A DNA stretch of 64,000 nt from Chelonoidis abingdonii. Its lineage: Eukaryota > Chordata > Testudines > Testudinidae. Under the pieces are notes generated by a model. The model saw nothing but the letters and a program-made list of their open reading frames with translations, was not told the origin of the DNA and did no database searches. The stretch spans positions 182,454,543 through 182,518,542 of the forward strand of contig NC_133769.1 in NCBI RefSeq assembly GCF_003597395.2. The letters run 5' to 3'. Shown here piece by piece: positions 11,540 through 22,660 of the stretch (positions within the stretch are counted from its first letter, which is position 1; each line of letters starts with the position of its first letter). The position numbers and the translations under genes were made by a program.

Positions 11540-11900
11540 CAAGGAAAGCACAGGTGTGTGGGGCTGGGCAGGCCAGGGTGGTGCAGGGAACAAACAGAAA
11601 AAAATGAGGGGCTGGGACAGTGAATACAGAACAGCATGGGGGAGGGCTTGGGCAGGGCAGGTATCAAACAAGGGGCAAGTAGCCAACAGCAAAGGAGTGT
11701 GGGGGGCTCTGAGCAAGGCAGATAACAAAACAGAAATGGGATCCTGTGTGGGGTAGGGAAGGCAGGTAAACAAACAGCAAAAGGGACCCTAGGAAGAAGC
11801 TAACAAACTCAGTGGGGACAAGCAGCAAACTGAAAGAGGGAGGGGATCAAAAGGGAGTGGTGGGGGATTGCAAACTACAAGAGGGAGGGACCAGTAGGTA
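11540..11900. repeat. Degenerate tandem repeat, GGCAGG..AACAAACAGCAAA unit
   Basis: A purine-rich unit of about 55-60 bp (GGGCAGGTAACAAACAGCAAA then a TGTGGGG-rich part) recurs at least four times with heavy divergence. No coding or RNA feature. The stretch on to 12256 shows nothing else. Confidence 0.55.
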
Positions 11901-12256
11901 AACAGGAGGAGGAGGAGGCCTACCAGCCTAATGCAAAGTGAGGAGAAGAGAAAGGGAGGGGCACATGCACCCACTTGAACAGCAGAGACTCTCTCATCTG
12001 TTCAACAGTCCCAGAGATGATGAGTGGACCTATTGGGGTCCAGGAGGTGGGTGGGTGGACTAGCAGTCCAGCAAGCAGATGTCTTCAGGAGCAGTGCATG
12101 GACTGGAGAGAGGAGTCCCAGACAGTGTACCCCTCCCTAGCAGTAAAACAGCAGTAAGGGTAACCCACCCACCGAGTCACAGGTGTGTAGGAATGATGCA
12201 GGGGATGGCAGGAAGAAAAAGGAGGGTCTCAAGTGGCAGACTGTCAAATGCTGCCC

Positions 12257-12269
12257 TGTATAATTAGAG
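12257..12269 (+). repeat. Target site duplication, left copy
   Basis: TGTATAATTAGAG, identical to 15778-15790 on the far side of the Penelope-like insertion. Confidence 0.85.
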
Positions 12270-12699
12270 TATCAGAGGGGTAGCCGTGTTAGTCTGGATC
12301 TGTGAAAGCAGCAGAGAATCCTGTGGCACCTTATAGACTAACAGAGGTTTTGGAGCGTGAGCTTTCGTGGGTGAATACCCACTTCGTCAACGCAGGTAGT
12401 GAAATTTCCAGGGGCAGGTATATATATGCTAGCAGCAAGCTAGAGATAACGAGGTTAGTTCAGTCAGGGAGGTGAGGCCCTGTTCTGCAGTAGAGGTGTG
12501 AAACCACAGGAGGAGAAACTGGTTTCTGTAATTGGCAAGCTGCATTCACAGTCTTTGTTTAGTCCAGAGCTGATGGGGTCAATTTTGCAAATGAACTGAA
12601 GCCTCAGCAGTTTCTCTTTGCAGTCTGGTCCTAAAGTTTTTTGCTCAGGATAGCCACCTTAAGGTTGCTATAGTGGGTCCAGGGAGGTTGAAGTGCTCT

Positions 12700-14330
12700 C
12701 TACAGGTTTTTGTATATTGCCATGTCCTGATATCTGATTTGTGTCCATTTATCCTTTTCCGTAGTGACTGTCCAGTTTTGGCCGATGTACAAGCAGAGGG
12801 GCATTGCTGGCGGAATAGTATGGTTATGGTATATTAACATTGGTGGATCGTGCAGTGAATGAGACCAGTTTGTTATGGCTGTGGCTGATCTGTGTAAGCC
12901 TGTGATGGATGTCGCTGGTTGTAGATATGGGACAGCAGTGGCATCGAGGTTGTTGCATGGATTGTTCCTGGAGTCACGCATGCGTTTATGTGTCGCGTGT
13001 GCAGTTTGCTGATGCAGGAATACGTTTCAGGTTGGCAGGTTTGTCTGTGGGTGGACTGGCCTTCACCAAGACGCTGTGAAAGTGTGGGATCAGATCGTCT
13101 CTGTTTGTTTCTTATTGATCAGAGGCAGATTGGGTATAGAAATGCTGGTATGATCCGTATGGCGTGTAGGAGGGGTTTTAGCTGGGGTGTTGCATGTGTG
13201 GCCAGCGTAGGAGGAGTTCTGTTGTTTTTTTGGGTTTGTTTGCAGTAGGAGGCTTCTGGGTACACGTCTGGCTCTGTTTGATCTGTTTCCTAATTTCCTC
13301 GTGCGGGTATTGTAGTTTAGAGAATGCTTGGTGGAGATTTTGTAGGTGTTGGTCTCTGTCTGAGGGTTAGAGAGATGCGGTTGTACCTAGTGCTTGGTTG
13401 TAGACAATGGATGGTGTTGATGTGCCGGGATGGAGACTGGAGGCATGAAGGTAGGCGAAGTGGCGTAGGTTTTCGATATAGAGTGGTGTTAATTGACCAT
13501 CGCTATTGGCACCGTGGTTCTTCTAGAAAGTGGACCTCCCGTGTAGATTGGCCAGGCTGAGGTTGATGGTGGGGGATGGAAGTTGTTGAAATCGGGGTGG
13601 AATTTTTCTAGAAGTCTTCCTTCATAGGTCTCCAGATGATGAATGACGTATCAATGTAGCGTAGGTAGAGAGAAGGGCGTGAGTGGAGCGAGAGCTGGGA
13701 AGCGTTGTTCCAGTCACCATAAATATTGGTCAGTTGTGAGGGATGCGGGTTGCCCATAGCAGTGCCACTGATCTGGAGGTATATATTGTCATCAAACTTG
13801 AAATAGTTTGTGTGTAGAGTAAAGGCACAGACTCAGCACCAGTTGTGCTGTGGCATCAATCAGGGATCTGTTCTAACAGCTTGTTCACCATCTGTGTGTG
13901 GATGTTTGTGTAGAGAGCCTTACATCCATGGTGGCTAGGATGGTGTTTTTGGGAGGTGACCAAAATGCGTTGTAGTTTCCTCAGGAATAGTGGTGTCAGG
14001 GAGATAGCTGGGATGTCTGGTGGATAGTGCTGAGCAGAGAGTCACATATTCCAGACAGTCTTCAGTGGAGAGTGCCAATCAGCAGATGATGATGGCGCTT
14101 CAGGATTCGGGTTTGTGGATCTTGGGTATAGATAGAATAACCTGGTCGGGGTCTAAGGTATGCTGATTTTTCTGGTGTTGTGTAGGGAGTGTCCTGAGTA
14201 GATGTGCCGTTTCTTAGTGTATCCTCAGTGGGATCTGAGGGAAGTGGCGCTGTAGAATTGGTATTGGAGAGTTGTCTGGCGGCCTCCTTCTGGTAGTCAG
14301 ACCTGTTCATGTGACAGCACCTCCTTTATC
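12700..14330 (-). pseudogene. PLE reverse transcriptase and GIY-YIG endonuclease, frameshifted
   Basis: Minus-strand motifs in order: MNRSDYQKEA near 14310; RPG followed by a YLLPKIHKPGNP-like region at 14100-14160 now shifted in frame (the base sequence is still clear); LATMDV near 13925; ISGTAMG near 13750; LRYID near 13655, where the catalytic YIDD reads YIDT; then a long linker and an endonuclease piece with LYIGQ near 12780 and IRYQ near 12740. This is the RT-linker-GIY-YIG order of PLE proteins. The lost second aspartate of the catalytic pair, stop codons and frameshifts show that it is dead. It would have copied the element RNA and nicked target DNA. Confidence 0.8.
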
Positions 14331-15299
14331 AGCTCTTTGATGATAAATGTCAGGTGTGGTTTCTGAGGCTGTGATGGCATTGCGTTCTGCACGACTTTAG
14401 GTTATGAGGCAAGCGGTGTTGTTTTTTCCACGATTTTGCCTGTGCACGTCGGCGAAGCATTCAATGTATGTCCAGACTGTCATTTCGACCCTCAGGAGGA
14501 GTCCATGTGGAGTTCTTCTTCTTGTGCTGTGGGTGGTGGGTTACCCGGTATCAGTGCATCGTTCAGTGTTGTCCTGGAGTTTCTTTGAGTCGCAGACGGC
14601 GAAGTAGGCTTCCAGATCGCCACAAGACTGATCATGTTTGGTGGGGTGGCAGGGTCAAAAAAGAGAGTCCCCCGAGAATAGGACAGACTTTTCTTCTGGG
14701 CTGAGTGTGTAGTTGGGAGAGATGAGACAATATTGCTGGGTGGGTTAGGGGTACCACGGTTGCGCCCATGTGTCAGTGTAGAGTTTAGACAGCTTACAGT
14801 CCTTTTCCTTGTAAGAATGTGAAGTGAGTGCTGTAGATTCTCCTGTCTTATTTTAGTGAAGTCCGTTTTTATGAGTTTGGTTATTAAATGAAGGTCCTCA
14901 GGTTGGAGAGCCTCTTTTTTGTATTGTTCCTGTTTGCTGTATAGGATCTGATCAGGCGTTCCTCAGTTTCTTTACAGTGTATATGGCTAATCTCTCACTG
15001 TGGTTGTAGTATGCAGATAGCAGTGGATTTTTTACCTTTAGTCCATTTGGTATGATGTCCATCGTTTGCATTTGGAAAGGAAGATGATATCTGTCTGTAT
15101 TTGTGCAAGTTTCTTCATGAGGTTGATGGATTTCCACTCCATACGGCTAAATGCAGTGCCTTGCATGGTGTCAAGTATCAGAGGGTAGCCGTGTTAGTCT
15201 GGTCTGTGTGAAAGCAGCAGAGAATCCTTGGCACCTTATAGACTAACAGAGGTTTGGAGCGTGAAGCTTTCGTGGGTGAATACCCAATTCGTAGAGACG

Positions 15300-15368
15300 C
15301 AGGAATGGCAATATACGTCAGATATCAGGAATGGCAATATACGTCAGATATCAGGAATGGCAATATAC
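15300..15368 (+). repeat. 26-bp tandem repeat, 2.6 copies, at PLE inversion junction
   Basis: CAGGAATGGCAATATACGTC followed by AGATAT occurs twice and a third partial copy leads into the PLE 3' segment. It lies exactly where the minus-strand PLE meets the plus-strand PLE segment. Confidence 0.85.
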
Positions 15369-15691
15369 AAAAACCTGTAGGAGAGAGCCTTCAACCTCCT
15401 GGACACACTTAGCAGACCTTAAGGTGGCTATCCTGCAGCAAAAAAACTCAGGACCAGACTGCAAGAGAAACTGCTGAGCTTCAGTTCATTTGCAAATTTA
15501 AACCAATCAGCTCTGGACTAAACAAAGACTGTGAATGGCTTGCCAATTACAGAACCAGTTTCTCCTCCGTGGTTTTCACACCTCTACTGCTAGAACAGGG
15601 CCTCACCCTCCTGACTGAACTAACTCGTTATCTCTAGCTTGCTTGCTAGCATAATATATACCTGCCGCTGGAAATTTCCACTACCTGCGTT

Positions 15692-15732
15692 CTGACGAAC
15701 TGGGTATTCACCCACGAAAGCTCACGCTCCAA
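15692..15732 (+). ncRNA. Hammerhead-ribozyme-like motif in PLE terminal repeat
   Basis: The strand reads CTGACGA, a stem (ACTGGG/CCCAC with loop TATTCA), GAAA, then a tiny stem GC-TCAC-GC followed by TCC. This is the core layout of a hammerhead (CUGANGA, helix II, GAAA, helix III, then a cleavable C). PLE terminal repeats are known to carry minimal hammerheads. Against it: there is one extra base between the first core box and helix II, and helix I is not obvious. Other copies in the window have core changes (TTGACGA on the minus strand near 12385; CTGACAA near 62044). Confidence 0.4.
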
Positions 15733-15777
15733 AACCTCTGTTAGTCTATAAGGTGCCACAGGATTCTCTGCTGCTTT

Positions 15778-15790
15778 TGTATAATTAGAG
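15778..15790 (+). repeat. Target site duplication, right copy
   Basis: TGTATAATTAGAG, identical to 12257-12269. Confidence 0.85.
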
Positions 15791-15868
15791 TTTATTGCTA
15801 CTTCTGTCACAGAGTTCCTATGCAACCCTGTGATGGGGCACACCCCTATCTCACTGACAGCGAGCCTC

Positions 15869-16095
15869 AGGTTTGGTCTACAATACAAACTTAGGTCAGT
15901 ATAACTATGTCACTTGGGGGTGTAGAAAACACGCTCTGGTGTAAACAGATAGGACGGTTTCTATTGTTGACGTAGCAACTGCCTCTCAGGGAGGTAGAGT
16001 ACCTTGCACCAACACGAGAGCTTCTCCCACTATGGTAGGTACTGTTTTCACTAAGTGCTACAGCTGCAGTGCTGTAAGTGTAGATGAGCCTTAAG
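15869..16095. mobile_element. Nonautonomous DNA element candidate
   Basis: The ends are near-inverted (GGTCTACAATAC at left, GTAAGTGTAGATG at right) and the interior has a TCTACAC-type composition that I associate with turtle hAT-like elements. The 8-bp flanks GAGCCTCA and GAGCCTTA are similar but could be part of the ends. Boundaries are approximate. Confidence 0.5.
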
Positions 16096-17198
16096 GAGAT
16101 TCCCTGTTCTCAGGTGATGACAATTAGGCACATCTGCAGAGTATATGCTGTCTGGAGAAGGGAAGCTTAAAAAAGGTGATGCTGGCCACAGATGAAAGGG
16201 GGAAAATGTGCCTAAGAAGAGAAACTGTTGGGGAAGCCCAGGTCAAGGCAATGACTAGCTTCCCTTTTTCCTTCCACTTTTGTTTAGAGCAGACAGATTG
16301 CATCCCTGAAAGGATGTGGATGTCTGCTCTCTGTCAATGCCCTACAGCTGGACCTAAGGAGCAGCACTAAGGATTGGAGATAATTCAACCCAGGAAGAAC
16401 ACTGGGAACCCAGCTCCTTCAGGGAAGAGTAAGCTTGCCCTGCAGTGGGGTGAAAGACAACACAGGGGCAAGAGACATAAAGAGACAGTTGTCTAGTCTA
16501 GGCTGAGAGCCAGCATACTATACACCACCTGGGGGCCTCAAGATGGTTATCCAGAAAAGGAACACACAGTGATCACTTGTGAAAACTCTGGGTTAAGTGA
16601 CTTTCATAATATCACACAAATACTATTTTCCCCCTAAATGTTTATATTTATGTTGAAATATCCCACTATATCACTTACTAGGTGGTTACAGAGGACAATC
16701 AAAGCAGGCAGTTCAATATTAGATGGAATATGCAATATGAATATGAGTTAGATAAAATATATTGGCTATCAAAAAAGGTGTATTTTTTGTTTTTTTCCAT
16801 AGGAAATTGTAATACAGGAGCTTTAATGGACTAGAATCCCCAGTGCAAAATTCTAGTGCAACATAAAGGTAAATATTTTATAGGTGATGAGGACTACCAG
16901 AGACTATAAACAGCTTTTTCAGGTGCTAATGTTTGTTGCAGCAAATTAGAGGTGTTTGATAATCACAATTATTTATTGCAAGTATATTTGAATGTCATGA
17001 ATATCAGTGCTGTTACATGACAGCACAAAAGGTGACTAAAAGCAGTAATATAGAAAATATTGGGGTTTTTGTGGGTTTTAAAAATATTTTCTTGCATTTT
17101 ATATTAATAGCAGCGTGAAGTTGTGGCATATTGTAGGTAAATTTTTCAAGTGGTGGGGGTGATGTCAAGAATTATAGTAGTTCAAGGAAGAATTAAAA
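16096..17198. other. Unassigned AT-rich stretch
   Basis: No recognisable gene, RNA or repeat. Confidence 0.5.
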
Positions 17199-17356
17199 GT
17201 GGTTTGAGCATTGGCCTGCTAAACCCAGGGTTGTGAATTCAATCCTTGAGGCGGCCATTTGGGGATTTAGTTGGGGATTGGTTCTGCTTTGAGCAGGGGG
17301 TTAGACTAGATGATCTCCTGAGGTCCCTTCCAACCCTAATAATCTATGATTCTATG
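17199..17356 (+). mobile_element. tRNA-derived SINE with CR1-like tail, 5'-truncated
   Basis: It starts inside the tRNA-related head (GTGGTTTGAGCATTGG) and includes the B-box-like region and the full CR1-like tail ending ATTCTATGATTCTATG. Same family as 345-522. A PLE fragment is inserted directly behind its tail. Confidence 0.88.
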
Positions 17357-17368
17357 AAAAGTGATCAA

Positions 17369-17494
17369 GTATCAGAGGGGTAGCCATGTTAATCTGGATC
17401 TGTAAAAGCAGCAAAGAGTCCTGTGGCACCTTATAGACTAACGTACATTTTGGAGCATGAGCTTTCGTGCGTGAATACCCACTTCGCTGGATGC
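17369..17494 (-). mobile_element. PLE terminal fragment
   Basis: This is about 126 bp of the PLE terminal repeat, with TATCAGAGGGGTAGCC at the left and the GCTTTCGTG-TGAATACCCAC hairpin at the right. Copies of ATGAAAAGTG lie on both sides (17354-17363 and 17495-17504), which suggests a target duplication and hence an independent insertion of a very short copy. Non-coding. Confidence 0.75.
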
Positions 17495-17565
17495 ATGAAA
17501 AGTGGGAAGTTCAAGACTGGTTTGGGTGGAAATGGAGTAATGTTACTGGCCTATAGAGTAATGTC

Positions 17566-18093
17566 CAGGGCCGGTGCAACTATTTAGGCAACCTACGTGG
17601 TTGCCTAGGGCGCTGGCATTTGGGGGGTGCCATTTTCTTCAGCAGCAACCGCAGCGGCTGGATCTTCGGTTGCCCCAGTCGCTGCTGGCATTTAGGTGGA
17701 GGAAGCTGGGCAGGGGAGTGCGGGGATGGCCACCTACAGCAAGTGGGTGGGGGGGAACGGCGCGCAGGGGAACTCTCTGACTCAGCTCACCCCTGCCCCA
17801 CCTCCTCCCCAAGCTCACCGTGGCCACTTCACTTTTCCTGCCTCTCAGGCTTGCAGCACCTAAGTTGATTGGCGCCGCAAACCTGAGAGGTGGGAGAAGT
17901 GAAGTGGCCATGGCGAGCTCAGGGAGGAGGTGGAGCAGGGGTGAGCTGGGGTGGAGGGGGCTCAAGGTGGGGGGTGGAGAGCTGCCGCAAGGAGGGCGCC
18001 TCAGGGCGGAGGGAGGGAGCTGCTGTGGGGGGGCAGGGAGGGCACAAGGTGGAAGTTTCACTTCAGGCGTGAAATATCCTTGCACCGGCCCTG
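17566..18093. mobile_element. 528-bp nonautonomous hAT-like element
   Basis: Perfect inverted ends CAGGGCCGGTGCAA and TTGCACCGGCCCTG are flanked by exact GTAATGTC duplications (17558-17565 and 18094-18101). The interior is GC-rich and has its own long inverted repeat around 17815-17865 and 17880-17930, with CCTCTCAGG and CCTGAGAGG at its centre. Long frames across it (for example 17639-18106 minus, 155 codons) are compositional. Confidence 0.92.
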
Positions 18094-18101
18094 GTAATGT
18101 C

Positions 18102-19949
18102 AACAATTGCTTGAGTAATGTTTAATTTTTCTGGGTTTGGAAACTGAAATGTTAGTCTTATCTTATTATTGTAAATAGTATAAATAGCCATATTCTCTTT
18201 TCTAATGAGCCTGCTTCTTTTGCCAGATGAATTATGTCACATTTCAGTGCTTAGAAGATCACAGTAACTTTCATGGTACAAATGGTTAAATATGACATGG
18301 TCACAAATACATCTTTATTTTATCATCTATATGTAGAAACATAGTAGTCACTAGTCTGCATCTGAGCATTGGTCCATCTACTGATGTCTGGTTTCTTGCC
18401 TCCAGCAGTGCCCAGTTTTGATTTGCTTCTGCATTTATGGTTATAACATTTCAAAGAGGGCAAAATAGGTTAATTAAATAACTGCCTACAATTGCTATTT
18501 ATTATGAAAAAGCTAATCTGATGTGAAGAAAGATACTAAAAACCCTTGTTTTATCCTGCCTCACATATCACTTGCTTTATGTTGTGGCTGATATGCCAGT
18601 AACTGATGCTTTTTCAGCATAACCTGAAATCTGTGTTTTAACACATATATATTCAAACATGCTAATTTTAAAATATAATTCGAATATATCAAATTGTTTA
18701 CGCATTTTAATGTTTAAAAATGAGTTACTACCTTCCTAGGATATTTCAAGTGATCTTTTATTATTTTTATTCAGTTCAGTATTATATCAGGGGACCCTTT
18801 CCAAAATAAAAGATACGGTTGGAATTCCCATCCAAATCTTATCTGTGCCCAGGTTTTAGGAATTAAAAACCTTAAATGTGCTGGTCACATTTCCAGATAT
18901 TTCATCTCCATTTGCAAACATAGAGGAGTCCTTTAGAATATCAAACTCCAATTTTTTGTTAGGGAAGGAAGCCAAACAATAATCATATATTTACATAAAT
19001 ATGAGTGGAATATATGAGGGATATGGTCAATGCCCAGTTATTAATTGATGAGCTTGTTAAGCACCAGAAGTTTTATTCCAAAGCTGATTTAGAATGGCAG
19101 GAACTCTCACTCACAAACCCCAAAACACTCAATAGTAGTCAAGTGGGCATAAGGGGATAGCTCTGCCTGTCTTATCATGTCCAGCTTCATCAGTTCAGCT
19201 AATCCCCAGTCAAGTCTAGCCCTATAATATCAGCTCCACTACTACCACTCTGGCCTTAAGAAGTCAACTCTTGCTCTTCAGACTTAAGTCTATGCGGTAT
19301 TCAAAATCCCTGAGTGAAGAACCTAGAATAAAGCAAAATCCCTGAACAAAACCCTTGGTCTCTCAGGTAGAGCTGCTGAGATCCCCTTGTTGAATTTGTG
19401 TTTCTCACCCAAACAAAATGCACTACTTGTCAGTGCAGGATCACCCACTTTTCCCTGGGCTCTAACTTTCACAACTTTTACCCTAATTTACAAATACATG
19501 ATATGAGCCTCATATCATTTACAAAACAAGACCACAAATAAACTCCTAACTACCCCATAAAAGGTTGTACAGAAATGGACTAGGGCAAACTCATAACTTG
19601 TATAAATGAGCTAGCATGAGCTACCTTCTTTTCCTGTCTCCTATATGAGGGACACATTCTTTTTCTTTAAAGCATTCTGACTCTGGGGTTTACACACGGT
19701 TGCTGTTGCATCACCACACAGTTGAAAATGCAATGAAACATCAGTGACAGTGCAAAAATGTTGATTTGATATAGTAAGTTAATTTATCATTTTGAAATTT
19801 AGTACACTAAACTGTCCTCAAACCATATGTAATTCCCAATGATGTCAATGGAGATCGTATGCCAGATGGAGGGCAAATTGCAGTCACAAATTTTGAATAA
19901 ATACCACTATGCTCAGGATATAACAAATTCATTTTTTCATTGTTCGAGT
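18102..19949. other. Unassigned AT-rich stretch
   Basis: No recognisable gene, RNA gene or repeat. Confidence 0.5.
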
Positions 19950-21800
19950 AAGTAACAAATAACAGTTATAAACCATCAACGAACAGTGAATACAAATAAT
20001 CAATGTCTTCAAGATCTTGCAAGATCATTGTCTACCAATTAGATCTAGCAGGCAGATAATGGGGCAATCTGACCAGTTCAGGCTCCCAAAATGTCAGGGA
20101 TGTCATGACTTCAGGAGGCTGATTCTCCTCTCGCTCATACCAGTTTAACTATATTGGGCTTGATTCTTTGTTCAGCTTGAGCTGTTCTAATAAGACTGCT
20201 CATAATCTGGCATCTCACTGAATAGTTACAGATTACTACATCATAATATTTCAGGCCTGGATGGTTTGTCACCACCTTTTGTGAAAGCATCTTACTGTTG
20301 GGATTCCCATCCAGTATCTTTATCAGTCAGTCTCTGAAAGGATTTACTGATGTGGGGGGAAGGTGTAGCAGGAATTTGGACTGATAATCAATTTCCCCAA
20401 ATGTCCAAAATTATTCAAATCTTCTCAGGGTTTGGCCTTAATCCTTCTAGAGGGTAACTGGTGCACAGCACAATAGACAGTTGCAGTCTCATTTTTTTCT
20501 TATTGAATTTGAGATTCATGTGACATACTCTATTGAGCAGTACTATCAGGTTACAGTAGTGATCAGCACTAACCTCTTTATGGTGGTCTCCACTATCAAA
20601 TACTAAGATATCATCTAAAATGTTATCAGCTCCCTCAAATCTCTCCAGCATGTCGTATTAACATCTTTGCTACTCTTCTGGTACACAGAAATACCAAATG
20701 ACATTCACAGTTACCAGTCTAGAAGGGCATCAAATAGCTGCTTTCCTCTTCAACTTTTCCCGGCTAGAAACCATCTCTGAAATCTAAAACTGAAAAGAAA
20801 TTTGCCTTTGTGAGTCTTGGCAGGATCTCTTTAATTGTTGTTGAAGGATAATTGAAGTGTTTAAGCATTTTATTGAGGTGTGAGAGGTGAAATACCTATG
20901 CAGAACTGGTGTGATTCCTTAATAGCTACCATACTATTGATTGTCTGGTTATGTAACTTCCTTATCCATAAAGTTGTTAATCTGCTTTTTAAGTTTCTTC
21001 TTTTTTTAAAAAAAAATGCAAGTCTGCATGGTATTTGTAGTGGTTTTGCCTCTGGGATGATTTCCAAGTGATATTCTCCAGGATGGCATCAAAGGCCTTT
21101 AATAAAAACATACTCATATTAATGATCTTTTCCTTCATTAGAGGCATATGGGTGGAGCTGTCTAGTACATTGCATATCGTTGCATCTACTTTTTGTGAAA
21201 GCTCCAACTCTTCACTCATTTCTGCTGATAGCAGAGGCGTTTGTGGACTTTCATTTATTTAAGTCTACATATGGAGTGTGCCTTTGTATGGACATGTCAA
21301 TGTGCTTTGTACCATTGTAGAATTTTAGTATGGAGCTTGTTTTCAAGTAATTTGGCGGATTTATCACGTATAGTGTCCTGGTAACCTGAAAATTCATTAA
21401 TTTGCAGAAAAAATCACTGTCAATTTGACATTTGGATAGGTGCCTAGGTGATGGTTGAAGTTCTGGTTGTGCAGATCTCTTGTCCCCTTTGCCCTTAACA
21501 GCTCCAATTTAGTGAGTGGTGGAAAAGACAAACTCCTCTGAAGAGATGTCATTTTCATGTCCCACATATTGTACATTATGGGACTCTTTTGGTGGTGGTT
21601 TAAATACTTTTGCAAAATTATTTTCTTACAGTAAGCACTCGTGGCACCACATGCCAGAAATTTGCATTTTTCATATTTTCTTCCAGAATACATGCATTAC
21701 TTTCTATTCTTTGCAGACCTGTTTAGTCTGTTTCTTATTGTCATCTCTGTTTGCCTTTAGTTTGTGTATCGTGTACATCTTCCAGTGTTTCTAACACTTT
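19950..21800 (-). pseudogene. Old Ty3/gypsy-like gag-protease-RT-RNase H relic
   Basis: Minus-strand order, right to left: a decayed gag zinc knuckle near 21640 (KCKFLACGATSAYCKK), a protease-like part near 21400-21550, a linker with MEIIPEAKPLQIPCRL near 21050, RT with IKEILPRLTKANFFSVLDF near 20800 and NILDDILVF near 20600 (the catalytic box, reading LDDI), LNRVCHMNLKFNKKKMRL near 20510, GLRPNPEKI at 20415, then an RNase H-like start near 20250 (NHPGLKYYD). The order is the usual gypsy order. No LTRs were found. Stops and frameshifts are frequent, so the copy is old. Confidence 0.75.
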
Positions 21801-22140
21801 CAAATTTTGTAGCTGTTTCTTTGCTTGCACATTGCTATGGTGTACATCACCAGCCTGAATAAGTTTAAACTGTCACTTGTCACAACATATATGCTGTGAC
21901 TTCATTTTTTGTTGGTGACTAAAACTATATGATCTCTAATAAATTAATCGGCAAATATGCTAAATTTGTATGATGAGGTTAACTGGTGGAGCCTGGCTGC
22001 ATAACTGTGTGTCATTTTAGTTACATTTTGATTCAGATGTATTGAAAACATCTCTTTTATATCACATTTATTTTAGGTATAAAGTATTTTTCTAAATAAT
22101 CTGTATTTGTGCATTTTCTCTTGATTTATTTGTTAGATAC

Positions 22141-22660
22141 TGTCACAAGTTGGCTGGCTCTTAGACAGGAGTTGTGCACAGCCTCACCTGTGATGACAGA
22201 TCAGCTGTCCTTCCAGCTGCTCCTCATTGGCTAAAGATCAAATGGCCCTGTTCAATAATTAGGCCCCGCTATGAAGAAGTCATGGGATGCCAATAAAGGG
22301 CTGAGAGCTGGGGAGAGAAACTGCAGAAAGGTGGCTGGCTCCTTCTGGTAGGCCCTAGAGAAAAATAACTTCTAGGCAGATAGTTGGGAGGAGGAATGAG
22401 GTGACTTGTTCCCTCCCTGATGTGACTGTCCTTGGAGGAAGGGAGATTCCTAATAGAGAGAAAGCCATGGGAATCAGCACTCTGTGGGAGAGTGAGAGAG
22501 AACTGAGAGCTGAGCTCTGATGGGGTGGAACACATTTTTGGTTTTTGTTGCAGTGGGACTATAGTTTGTTTGTTACTGGTATTTTGTCAGGTGGTGCTGA
22601 GAGATGGTGATAGTGTCATGGTGGGCCACAAGGGGTGGTGCAGATATCAAATCTGTCACA
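22141..22660. mobile_element. Solo LTR candidate
   Basis: The block starts TGTCACAAG and ends CTGTCACA, in the TG...CA pattern of LTRs. Flanking 5-mers are GATAC and GATGC, differing at one base. It contains an AATAAA-type signal near 22293 and is richer in G than its surroundings. No internal gene is associated. Confidence 0.5.

Larger units (their letters stand above)
12270..15777 (-). mobile_element. Penelope-like element (PLE) insertion with inverted ends
   Basis: The whole block sits between identical 13-bp target duplications. From right to left on the minus strand: a terminal repeat (15175-15299), a body with reverse transcriptase and GIY-YIG endonuclease remnants, and a second terminal repeat (12270-12420). 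To the right of this a 3'-end segment of the same family runs in the plus direction (15300-15777). Both outer ends therefore carry the same terminus, facing outwards. Known for PLEs: terminal repeats in unusual orientations and inverted partial copies are common. The body has many frameshifts, so it is not autonomous. Confidence 0.85.

Noticed and set aside
15300..15368. Regularly spaced repeat considered as a CRISPR-like array
   Set aside because: Only 2.6 copies, no unique spacers, eukaryotic context, and the unit is PLE sequence.
17639..18106. 155-codon minus-strand reading frame with proline-rich sequence
   Set aside because: It coincides with the 528-bp hAT-like element and its inverted repeat.
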